A stretch of DNA of 5,071 bases from Alphaproteobacteria bacterium (GCA_017936185.1 JAGBGA010000065.1:1-5071), one strand, 5' to 3'; shown: positions 1 through 4,911, counted from the first letter of the stretch. Program-made: numbers and translations. The notes: generated by a model not told the origin, from the sequence alone.

Positions 1-45
1 AAACAAGCCATCTGGCGAAGTTTGAATCTTACGTAGCGAAAGGGG

Positions 46-73
46 CCCATTGCGCCAACGTGGCGCGAATGGG
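46..73. repeat. 12-bp inverted repeat (hairpin) just past the lysozyme stop
   Basis: CCCATTGCGCCA (46-57) pairs with TGGCGC (61-66) and AATGGG (68-73), leaving a 3-nt loop and one bulged G at 67. The structure begins two bases beyond the lysozyme stop codon on the minus strand. Neither strand has a T-run after it, so it is not a typical intrinsic terminator. It could protect the mRNA 3' end or be one copy of a dispersed palindromic repeat. No second copy occurs in this window. Confidence 0.6.
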
Positions 74-75
74 AA

Positions 76-609
76 TCAGACAATCCCTTCGAAAAAAAAT
101 GCCCCGCATGGATGGGGATTTGTATACATGTCGAATTCGCATTGTCGGCGTTTTATCAGCCCCCTTGACACTTTGCCTTGGGTGCGATTCCATGCCAGCC
201 ATGCGGATTCAAGGTCGCGATATTTTGAACTTTGAAATCCTGGGTTGTTTATAAATTTTACTACGGTTGATTTTTTAAAGTTTTTGGCACCGATATTGTA
301 CGCAAATATCACCAATGCATCATATTGATTTTGTGTTAATGGCACTTTGATGGCGTTTTTAACAGCTTGTTCTGCAACGATGATATCTTGTTTTAAAAGG
401 TCTGTTGCCTGTTGTTCGGTCAGTGGCGCGTTGAAATTTTCGCCTTGTTTTACAAGGTGTCCGTATCCAATGGTTGCGCCCGGCGGTAATTCTGTATGTT
501 CTGGTACATATTGCCCTGTTTTGTCGTCGTAAATTACATGAAGGCCATCCTTTTTTACGCATCCTTCAAGTTTTTTCAGGCATTCAATACCTTGTCTGCT
601 GATTTTCAT
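76..609 (-). CDS. Phage-type lysozyme / endolysin, GH24 (T4-like muramidase)
   Basis: Predicted 177-aa muramidase that cleaves the N-acetylmuramic acid to N-acetylglucosamine bond of peptidoglycan. The GH24 pattern is visible: catalytic Glu15 in KKLEGC, a Tyr-Asp pair at 27-28, then ATIGYGH at 45-51 carrying the conserved Thr and the GxGH turn. QYDALVIFAYNIG (95-107) and the arginine-rich SRGLIKRR (148-155) are the usual helical-lobe motifs. The start at 609 is chosen because AAAAGGA lies 9 nt upstream; a GTG at 642 sits inside a terminator hairpin. There is no signal peptide or membrane segment, so export would need a holin, and none is seen here. The family core ends near residue 162. The last 15 residues, including FFF, are encoded by a terminator-like sequence, so the natural stop may have been lost. 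Family assignment is firm; a phage or domesticated origin is inferred. Confidence 0.9.
   Translation of the reverse strand: MKISRQGIECLKKLEGCVKKDGLHVIYDDKTGQYVPEHTELPPGATIGYGHLVKQGENFNAPLTEQQATDLLKQDIIVAEQAVKNAIKVPLTQNQYDALVIFAYNIGAKNFKKSTVVKFINNPGFQSSKYRDLESAWLAWNRTQGKVSRGLIKRRQCEFDMYTNPHPCGAFFFEGIV
92..117 (-). terminator. Intrinsic-terminator-like hairpin inside the lysozyme 3' end
   Basis: On the minus strand CCCC (117-114) and GGGG (105-102) can pair across an 8-nt loop, followed by CA and eight T (99-92). The stem is short but the T-run is strong. It lies before the reading frame's stop codon at 78-76, which is unusual. Confidence 0.5.
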
Positions 610-626
610 GTTATATAATCCTTTTG

Positions 627-651
627 AAAAAAATCCCGCCACATGGGCGGG
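627..651 (-). terminator. Intrinsic terminator 2 in the lysozyme leader
   Basis: Minus strand: CCCGCC (651-646), loop CATGT, GGCGGG (640-635), one A, then seven T (633-627). This is a classic GC stem with a U-tract. It ends two bases before the AAAAGGA ribosome-binding site (625-619) of the lysozyme gene. It would stop transcripts from the repressor gene, and equally any transcript from the promoter at 696-724. Confidence 0.8.
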
Positions 652-657
652 AAATAT

Positions 658-682
658 AAAAAAGACGACACAAAAGCCGTCT
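658..682 (-). terminator. Intrinsic terminator 1 in the lysozyme leader
   Basis: Minus strand: AGACGGC (682-676), loop TTTTGT, GTCGTCT (669-663), then five more T (662-658). The stem has seven pairs including one G-U. It is in tandem with the second terminator, seven bases further on. Confidence 0.75.
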
Positions 683-695
683 GTTAGTGATACAT

Positions 696-724
696 ATTAT
701 ATCACAAATTGCAAAAAAAATCAA
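696..724 (-). promoter_or_regulatory. Sigma-70-type promoter for the lysozyme leader
   Basis: TTGATT (724-719), a 17-nt spacer and a perfect TATAAT (701-696) on the minus strand. The predicted start is near 689, giving a leader of about 80 nt that contains both terminators before the lysozyme start at 609. The flanking DNA is AT-rich, so a chance match is possible. Confidence 0.6.
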
Positions 725-739
725 CAAGTATACAAAACG

Positions 740-973
740 TCAAAGTTCCCGCATAATCAGTTCTGCGAATTCAAGAGGTGTTGTATGTGTTGCAATCATA
801 ATTTTGGCAACTGTGTTACACGACGGCCATCTTGGTGTTCCGTCTGGCGAAAATTGTTTACTTTTATTGAATGTTGTTGCATCAAGTCCGCTAAGTTTTG
901 CCAATCCCGAACAGCTAAGTCCTTTATCCTGGGCCAGTCTTTCAATTGCCGCCCAAAGTGCATGGTGTTCCAT
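740..973 (-). CDS. Stand-alone HTH protein, S24/CI-repressor N-terminal type
   Basis: A 77-aa DNA-binding protein. The helix-turn-helix covers about residues 18-41 (GLSCSGLAKLSGLDATTFNK). The following SPDGTPRWPS (42-51) and the helix at about 53-61 match my recollection of the DNA-binding half of alphaproteobacterial S24-family (LexA/CI-like) repressors. Those proteins normally run past 200 residues with a C-terminal self-cleaving peptidase domain. Here the frame stops after about one domain (..LIMREL), and the 130 bp downstream hold only a promoter and two terminators, so the peptidase part is absent. The start at 973 is preferred over the ATG at 994 because AAGGGG lies 6-7 nt upstream. Regulation of its own promoter or of the adjacent lysozyme is plausible but inferred. 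Loss of the peptidase domain would remove RecA-type self-cleavage as an inducing route. Confidence 0.8.
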   Translation of the reverse strand: MEHHALWAAIERLAQDKGLSCSGLAKLSGLDATTFNKSKQFSPDGTPRWPSCNTVAKIMIATHTTPLEFAELIMREL

Positions 974-1007
974 AATTTTCCCCTTTCCGTACATTTGCTT
1001 GGTTTAA

Positions 1008-1023
1008 TTTCAAGCGTTTCAAG
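1008..1023. repeat. Tandem 7-bp direct repeat, candidate operator
   Basis: TTTCAAG occurs at 1008-1014 and again at 1017-1023, separated by CG (9-bp period). The pair lies between the -10 box and the predicted transcription start of the HTH gene, where a repressor could block its own transcription. Binding is inferred. Confidence 0.35.
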
Positions 1024-1051
1024 TTATAGTTGAATTATTTCTTAATATCAA
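1023..1051 (-). promoter_or_regulatory. Sigma-70-type promoter of the HTH gene
   Basis: TTGATA (1051-1046), a 17-nt spacer and TATAAC (1028-1023) on the minus strand. The predicted start is near 1016, about 43 nt before the ATG at 973. This also argues that the upstream ATG at 994 is only a leader codon. Confidence 0.6.
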
Positions 1052-1134
1052 ACAAAAATCAAGAAAAAAAGAATATGGAAATAAAATCAATTTCTGGTTG
1101 TGTTTAATTTTTTCTTTTTATATGTACAAAAGTA

Positions 1135-1143
1135 TGATACAAT
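1135..1143 (+). promoter_or_regulatory. Extended -10 promoter of the lipoprotein gene
   Basis: TGATACAAT matches the extended -10 form TGnTATAAT with one mismatch. The -35 region (TTTTTA at 1115-1120) is poor, as extended -10 promoters tolerate. The expected transcription start is at 1150-1151, which is the A of the ATG, so the mRNA would be leaderless. Confidence 0.5.
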
Positions 1144-1150
1144 ACCTGGT

Positions 1151-1462
1151 ATGAAAGGCAAGATATTTTTACCATTATTGGTAATGATGTTTGGTTTGGC
1201 GGCTTGTCAAACCGCATCGAACAATGAAGTTGTTGAATCTGAAATTGTTTCAGAATGCGTTGGTGCAAATTGTGCGATTGTTCGCTATTCTGCGCCAAAC
1301 GGTAATGATTTGGTTCTTGAAACCGATCGGCATATTATTGAAATCGCGGCCCAGCCGGGAACCCAATATTCATATTATGTTTGGGCGGGCGACAAAGATA
1401 TGTCTGACGACCCCGACATGATTGTCCAAGATGGAAATGCAATGGTTTTAACCCAAGAATAA
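1151..1462 (+). CDS. Small predicted lipoprotein of unknown function
   Basis: A 103-aa protein with a textbook lipoprotein signal: Lys-rich start (MKGK), hydrophobic stretch 5-16 and lipobox LAAC ending at Cys19, followed by Gln20. The +2 residue is not Asp, so in a Gram-negative cell sorting to the outer membrane is expected. The mature part (85 aa) is acidic. It has two close cysteines, C36 and C41, that could form a small disulfide loop, then an apparently beta-rich region and an Asp-rich stretch near the C-terminus. I do not recognise the mature domain. No Shine-Dalgarno precedes the ATG, which fits translation of a leaderless mRNA. A GTG at 1100 in the same frame would bury the signal peptide and is rejected. 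It is the only plus-strand gene, divergent from the HTH gene, and closed by a strong terminator. Confidence 0.85.
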   Translation: MKGKIFLPLLVMMFGLAACQTASNNEVVESEIVSECVGANCAIVRYSAPNGNDLVLETDRHIIEIAAQPGTQYSYYVWAGDKDMSDDPDMIVQDGNAMVLTQE

Positions 1463-1465
1463 AAT

Positions 1466-1489
1466 CACCCCGAATTGGGGTGTTTTTTT
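1466..1489 (+). terminator. Intrinsic terminator between convergent genes
   Basis: CACCCC (1466-1471), loop GAATT, GGGGTG (1477-1482), then seven T (1483-1489), four bases after the lipoprotein stop. Read on the minus strand the same hairpin is followed by ATTTTATT, so it probably also ends the converging hydrolase-like gene, whose stop codon (1490-1488) overlaps the T-run. Confidence 0.9.
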
Positions 1490-2216
1490 ATCGTGCATCA
1501 CTTGTATACTGCGTCAAGAATTGTAAAATATCGCCCCGAACATCCATCCAATTTTCCCCGGATTCAATTGGACTTGCGGCGTCTGGGAACAAAACAAAAG
1601 TCAATTTATGTAAATCGTATTGGTTGTACGCATTATAAAGCGTCCACGCCAATCGATTGTTAAGGCCGCTGATATCTTGCTTGCCACAAATAAACAGTTG
1701 TGGCACATTGATATTTTTATCGTATTGCGTGTGCTTTGTGCCCTTTAGTATCCAATAAGTATGGTTATAGGTTATTCCATTATCGCATTTACATATTTTG
1801 GGAATCATTTTTGCGCATTTATTATCGCCGAACAAGTGTTGTCCAATCCATGTCATTGCCACACATTGACAGTATTCGATTCTTGATAATTTTCCGCCAC
1901 CTGCGGTGCAAATTGCGCCATTGCATTTATGTGTGTGCGAAATTATCTTTTGTGCAACAAATCCACCGAACCCATGTCCAACCAAAAATAAAGGCAAATT
2001 ATATTTTTGTTTTATTTTATACAAAGTTTCAATTTCTTGTTCGACTGTTTTTGTAAATACGTCACCATGTTGCGGCTGATTCTTGTTACAGAATACGACA
2101 TATCCGTTTTTATTCAAAAATTCGGCCAATTTATTATACTTGTGATATTTATTTTTCACAGACTTAATTATTTGAATTGTGCCGATTGGTCGTGTCACAT
2201 TGTCCCATACTTGCAT
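1488..2216 (-). CDS. Alpha/beta-hydrolase-fold protein, probably catalytically dead
   Basis: A 242-aa protein resembling the monoacylglycerol lipase/lysophospholipase group (Hydrolase_4, S33-like). Residues 24-51 (KYHKYNKLAEFLNKNGYVVF followed by a QPQHGD stretch) align by eye with the family's RYxxxAxxLxxxGYxVxxxDxRGHG block, and LFLVGHGFGG (76-85) is the nucleophile elbow. The elbow reads GHGFG instead of GHSxG, so the serine is Gly82 (codon GGG). The oxyanion His-Gly near residue 18 is replaced by Lys-Ser. The PGxxHE motif carrying the catalytic His is PDAASPIE (211-218). Only the acid, Asp181 in ICGKQD, remains. Family members are usually near 300 aa, so the cap is short, and it carries an unusual nine cysteines with two CxC pairs (116/118, 142/144). 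No signal peptide. The start at 2216 has AAGG about 9 nt upstream. Function unknown; binding or scaffold role inferred. Confidence 0.8.
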   Translation of the reverse strand: MQVWDNVTRPIGTIQIIKSVKNKYHKYNKLAEFLNKNGYVVFCNKNQPQHGDVFTKTVEQEIETLYKIKQKYNLPLFLVGHGFGGFVAQKIISHTHKCNGAICTAGGGKLSRIEYCQCVAMTWIGQHLFGDNKCAKMIPKICKCDNGITYNHTYWILKGTKHTQYDKNINVPQLFICGKQDISGLNNRLAWTLYNAYNQYDLHKLTFVLFPDAASPIESGENWMDVRGDILQFLTQYTSDAR

Positions 2217-2242
2217 TAATACACACCTTTTTCATTGTGCGT

Positions 2243-2271
2243 ATTATAGCATCCTTGCCGCGCATTGTTTC
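2243..2271 (-). promoter_or_regulatory. Promoter of the hydrolase-like gene
   Basis: A perfect TATAAT (2248-2243) preceded by TGC gives an extended -10. The -35 position holds GAAACA (2271-2266) at 17-nt spacing, which is weak. The predicted start near 2236 leaves a leader of about 20 nt with an AAAAAGGTG ribosome-binding site. Confidence 0.6.
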
Positions 2272-2305
2272 ATAGGTATGTTTTCTGATTTTTTTTTGGC
2301 TTGTT

Positions 2306-3463
2306 TTATGCGTTTTGTCCTGCGACGCGTCCACTTGCCCACGCCCACTGAAGGTTAAAGCCGCCAAGGTCGCCTGCGATATCCATTACTTCGCCGGCAA
2401 AGAAAAGCCCCGGGCACAACTTTGATTCCATTGTTTTTGACGATATATCATCTGTGGCGACACCGCCGCGCACGACTTCTGCACTGCTTAATCCATGTGG
2501 TTTAATTTTGCTTTTATCAATAACGATATTGTTTACATTATTCGCAATTATATCGATTTCGCGGTCTTTGATATCTGCGATATTTCGTTGTTTGTCGCCC
2601 GCAATCAGCTTTGCAATACGCATTGGAAGTATATTGGCCAACACACTTGCGATATTTTTCTTGCCGCATTGGCGTTTTGCGTCGCGCATCATTTGTCCAA
2701 CGTCGATGTTCGGCGCCATATTGATTATAATTTCCTTTGACATGTCACAAAGGCTTGCACGATATGCCAACGGCCCGCCAATTCCAAAGTGCGTAAACAG
2801 CAAATCGTCTTGAATTTTAACCTTGCCGATTTTAATTTCTGCATTAATTGAAATCCCGGCCAGTTCGCTTTTTGCCCCAGATATCGCCAACGCACAAAGG
2901 GCAGGGCGCATTGGTATAATCTTGTGCCCAAAAGACTTTGCGATTTTGCATCCCATATCTGACACACCCAATGTTGCAAAAGACGTCCCGCCGGTTGCGA
3001 CAATCAAAGACTTTGCTTGGTACGTTTTGTTGGGCGAATTTATTATGAACATGTCGCCATTCTTTGATACACCTGAAACGTACGTATCAAATACGAAGTG
3101 CGCGCCATTTGCGTCCTGCATCAGTGCATCTGTCACATCCTTGGCGCCATTTACGCAAAAATACCGTCCGGGCGTTTTTTGATAAAGTTCAATATTATGT
3201 TCATTTGCCCAGGCAAGTATATCATTTGGTGACACGCGACTAAGCGCGCCCCGCACAAAGTTCGGATTTTCACCAAAATATCGTGTATATTTTGCGTCTG
3301 TGTTTGTTATATTGCACTTACCACCACCTGACGCCATAACCTTGCGTGCAGGTTCATGTCCCATATCGATTACGGCGACACTTTTTTTGTTGGCTATGGC
3401 GGCGCCTGCGGCACTAAGTCCGGCGGCACCCGCCCCAATTATAATAACATCAAAATGTTTCAT
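2306..3463 (-). CDS. NAD(P)/FAD-dependent oxidoreductase, HI0933/YhiN family
   Basis: A 385-aa cytosolic flavoprotein of the HI0933 (TIGR00275) family, often labelled aminoacetone-oxidase-type; the physiological reaction of most members is not established. The N-terminal Rossmann motif is DVIIIGAGAAGLSAAGA (5-21, GxGxxG at 10-15). It is followed by the family signature ASGGGKCNITN (44-54), a second nucleotide-contact strand SLIVATGGTS (152-161), the insert-domain motif LFTHFGIGGP (222-231), GGVATDDI (333-340), and the C-terminal FAD motif around FFAGEVMD (354-361) and GGFNLQWAWASG (367-378). Length is normal (about 390-410). The start at 3463 fits the family N-terminus and has GGAA 5 nt upstream. 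The ATG at 3499 overlaps the -10 box, ahead of the predicted transcription start. No terminator is evident between it and the next gene. It looks intact and vertically inherited. Confidence 0.95.
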   Translation of the reverse strand: MKHFDVIIIGAGAAGLSAAGAAIANKKSVAVIDMGHEPARKVMASGGGKCNITNTDAKYTRYFGENPNFVRGALSRVSPNDILAWANEHNIELYQKTPGRYFCVNGAKDVTDALMQDANGAHFVFDTYVSGVSKNGDMFIINSPNKTYQAKSLIVATGGTSFATLGVSDMGCKIAKSFGHKIIPMRPALCALAISGAKSELAGISINAEIKIGKVKIQDDLLFTHFGIGGPLAYRASLCDMSKEIIINMAPNIDVGQMMRDAKRQCGKKNIASVLANILPMRIAKLIAGDKQRNIADIKDREIDIIANNVNNIVIDKSKIKPHGLSSAEVVRGGVATDDISSKTMESKLCPGLFFAGEVMDIAGDLGGFNLQWAWASGRVAGQNA

Positions 3464-3497
3464 TTGGGTTCCGTTAAATTCAAGGCGTCTCTTATAC

Positions 3498-3527
3498 ATT
3501 ATACCGTATTACGCCCATAAACTTCAA
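3498..3527 (-). promoter_or_regulatory. Promoter of the flavoprotein gene
   Basis: TTGAAG (3527-3522), an 18-nt spacer and a perfect TATAAT (3503-3498) on the minus strand. The predicted start near 3491 lies past the ATG at 3499, which supports translation from 3463 with a leader of about 28 nt. Confidence 0.6.
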
Positions 3528-3573
3528 TATAGTATATGTTAAAAGTGCGCGTCTTTAGTATGGGTTTGATACA

Positions 3574-4011
3574 CTATGCAACCATGCGTTTTTCGGGTTC
3601 GGTATTATCTAACATATATTGGGCTGCCGAAGATAAGAAAGCAGAACGATTTTTAGATATGCTATCAATACGTGCAACCAAGCGACTGTCTAAGGTCACT
3701 AATACACGTTGGGTACCAAACCCAGGAATCGCAGGAATAATAGCAGTAAAATAATCAGGTGCATCCTTTACCCAATCTGCCCATCCGCCCCAGTTTGCTT
3801 TTATTTGTTCAAAAGTGCGTGGCGCAGGTATTTTTTCGCCTAATTCATGCATTGTTTCTATATGACTTGCTAAACCCTCTACTGCATTTTGAACAGCATC
3901 TTCATAATCATTACCAACAGTTGAAAACCCAGGAATATCAGGCACGATAACACCATATTTCCCAGTGTCTTTATCATGTTCTAATAAAGCGATATAGTTG
4001 TTTCTTTTCAT
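3574..4011 (-). CDS. hicB: HicB-family antitoxin
   Basis: A 145-aa antitoxin that should bind and neutralise the HicA toxin encoded just upstream. The N-terminal partial RNase-H-like HicB domain shows YIALLEHD...YGVIVPDIPGF (6-29), then DYEDAVQNAVEGLASHIE (35-52), the usual HicB helix. The C-terminal part RVLVTLDSRLVARIDSISKN and the RSAFLSSAAQYML that follows (102-134) has a ribbon-helix-helix pattern, which in this family binds the operator. The start at 4011 is chosen because AGGTGG lies 5 nt upstream; the in-frame GTG at 4020 would overlap that site. It follows hicA by 12 nt, so the two are cotranscribed. Codons differ from the neighbouring flavoprotein gene, with frequent TTA, CCT and TCT, consistent with recent transfer. 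No terminator is visible after it. Confidence 0.93.
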   Translation of the reverse strand: MKRNNYIALLEHDKDTGKYGVIVPDIPGFSTVGNDYEDAVQNAVEGLASHIETMHELGEKIPAPRTFEQIKANWGGWADWVKDAPDYFTAIIPAIPGFGTQRVLVTLDSRLVARIDSISKNRSAFLSSAAQYMLDNTEPEKRMVA

Positions 4012-4023
4012 TTGTGCCACCTT

Positions 4024-4218
4024 TTATTTCAATCCTGCTTGACGTAGTATGTTATTCGCCGTTCCCATCGGGGTATCTTTTTCGGGGTGCTTTACGGTTA
4101 CAATGCCTGATTTGGTCGGATGTTTAAAGTGGTGATGTGACCCTTTAACCCGAACAAGAACCCAGCCGTCTTTTTCTATCATTTTTATCAACTCGCTACT
4201 CGAAAACCTGACCGGCAT
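4024..4218 (-). CDS. hicA: HicA-family mRNA interferase toxin
   Basis: A 64-aa toxin of the HicA family, a small double-stranded-RNA-binding-like fold that cleaves mRNA independently of the ribosome's normal cycle and causes growth arrest. The whole family pattern is present: SSSELIKMIEKDGWVLVRVKG (6-26), then SHHHFKHP (27-34) with the catalytic histidine (His28 is the expected one), VTVKHPEKDTPMGT (41-54) and the C-terminal NNILRQAGLK (55-64). Length is typical. The start at 4218 has AAGGGG 6 nt upstream; a TTG at 4224 is less likely. It is the first gene of a toxin-first hicAB pair with a strong promoter at 4244-4273. All key residues are present, so it is probably active and held by HicB. 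Confidence 0.95.
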   Translation of the reverse strand: MPVRFSSSELIKMIEKDGWVLVRVKGSHHHFKHPTKSGIVTVKHPEKDTPMGTANNILRQAGLK

Positions 4219-4235
4219 ACCCAACCCCTTGCTTG

Positions 4236-4243
4236 TTGGCCAA
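4236..4243. promoter_or_regulatory. Palindrome at the hicAB transcription start, candidate operator
   Basis: TTGGCCAA is a perfect 8-bp palindrome directly downstream of the -10 box, covering the predicted transcription start. HicB proteins with DNA-binding C-termini repress their own operons, so this is a reasonable operator candidate; binding is inferred. Confidence 0.3.
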
Positions 4244-4273
4244 ATTATAACACATCATCGGGCAAAAAGTCAA
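4244..4273 (-). promoter_or_regulatory. hicAB promoter
   Basis: TTGACT (4273-4268), an 18-nt spacer and a perfect TATAAT (4249-4244) preceded by TGT, giving an extended -10. This is one of the strongest promoter matches in the window. The predicted start is near 4237, about 19 nt before the hicA ATG. Confidence 0.75.
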
Positions 4274-4330
4274 GAAAATATATATTTATGTATATACTGT
4301 GCACAAAGTTTTCTGCTGATTTGACTTTTT
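4264..4330. repeat. Nested AT-rich inverted repeats upstream of hicAB
   Basis: AAAAAGTCAA (4264-4273) is mirrored by TTGACTTTTT (4321-4330). Inside it AGAAAA (4273-4278) is mirrored by TTTTCT (4309-4314), and at the centre TATATA (4279-4284) faces TATATA (4291-4296). The left outer arm includes the -35 box of the hicAB promoter. Confidence 0.5.
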
Positions 4331-4350
4331 TATCTGTGTTGTTACAAAAT

Positions 4351-4374
4351 CAAAAAACCGCCCATCCGGACGGT
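4351..4374 (-). terminator. Intrinsic terminator of the PLD-family nuclease gene
   Basis: Minus strand: ACCGTCC (4374-4368), loop GGAT, GGGCGGT (4363-4357), then five more T. The stem has seven pairs with one G-U. It lies 20 nt past the nuclease stop codon. On the plus strand the same stem has a C-A mismatch, so it is directed to the minus strand. Confidence 0.85.
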
Positions 4375-4394
4375 TTTTAAATGGCGTATTTTTC

Positions 4395-4910
4395 CTAAAG
4401 TATTTTGAACTGTCGATTGTATTCGTATGCGCCACAATTCAAGAATACACAGTTTTCACTGTTTTTCGTGCTTGCATTGTTTGTCCAGTTAAACGACCCC
4501 GTCACGACGTATTTTTTATCAAAGATTGCGAATTTATTATGTTCTATTTTATATCCGCGATGGAATCTTATTGGGATTCCCGCATCGTTCATTTTTTGTA
4601 TCAAAGAATATTTATTTTTTGCCTGCGTTCGGTCTGTAATAATTCGTATATTTGCACCGCGTTGTTTTGCCTTTATCAACGTGTTTGCAATTCGTTGATT
4701 GGTAAAAGAATACATTGCGATATCAATTGTTGATGCATTTTCGATTGCGTCAATTATGTTGTTTTCGCAATCTGGGCCGGGCGCAAAATATGCGTGCACT
4801 TCACATGTGTTGTTGCATTCTTGGCACGACTGTGTACGCACAGCAGCTGCCGTAAAAAATATACTGCATACACACGAAATAACAAGATGCCCCAGATGAA
4901 ATCTTCTCAT
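4395..4910 (-). CDS. Secreted phospholipase-D-superfamily nuclease (single HKD motif)
   Basis: A 171-aa protein. Residues 1-24 form a Sec-type signal (MRRFH, then hydrophobic VISCVCSIFFTAAAV), so the mature protein should be periplasmic or secreted. The rest matches the small one-motif PLD group, such as the Nuc endonuclease of plasmid pKM101: IDIAMYSFTNQRIANTLIKA (62-81), RGANIRIITDR (84-94), GIPIRF (111-116) and the catalytic motif HNKFAIFD (124-131, HxK with Asp131), then TGSFNWT (137-143) and Glu152. One-motif members act as homodimers that build one active site; the usual substrate is a DNA or other phosphodiester. All motif residues are present. Several cysteines (29, 32, 36, 48, 154, 159) would suit disulfides outside the cytoplasm. 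No good Shine-Dalgarno precedes the ATG; a GCGGTCG hairpin arm lies there instead. Nucleic acid is the more likely substrate than lipid, but this is inferred. Confidence 0.9.
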   Translation of the reverse strand: MRRFHLGHLVISCVCSIFFTAAAVRTQSCQECNNTCEVHAYFAPGPDCENNIIDAIENASTIDIAMYSFTNQRIANTLIKAKQRGANIRIITDRTQAKNKYSLIQKMNDAGIPIRFHRGYKIEHNKFAIFDKKYVVTGSFNWTNNASTKNSENCVFLNCGAYEYNRQFKIL

Positions 4911-4911
4911 G

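Noticed and set aside
3..254. Plus-strand open frame from the left edge to 254.
   Set aside because: It overlaps the lysozyme gene by about 180 bp in antisense, shows no family motif, and its first part is the 46-73 hairpin. It could be the end of a gene outside the window, but nothing supports that.
1052..1134. A-rich and T-rich runs between the HTH and lipoprotein genes.
   Set aside because: They are imperfectly complementary and low in complexity; no stable hairpin, repeat unit or small gene can be supported.
2217..2305. Terminator after the flavoprotein gene.
   Set aside because: There is a T-rich run on the plus strand but no stem; only the promoter of the next gene is supported.
4321..4350. 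Plus-strand promoter TTGACT with TACAAA at 16-nt spacing.
   Set aside because: The -10 is weak and transcription would run straight into the antisense of the nuclease gene; the TTGACT is explained by the inverted repeat.
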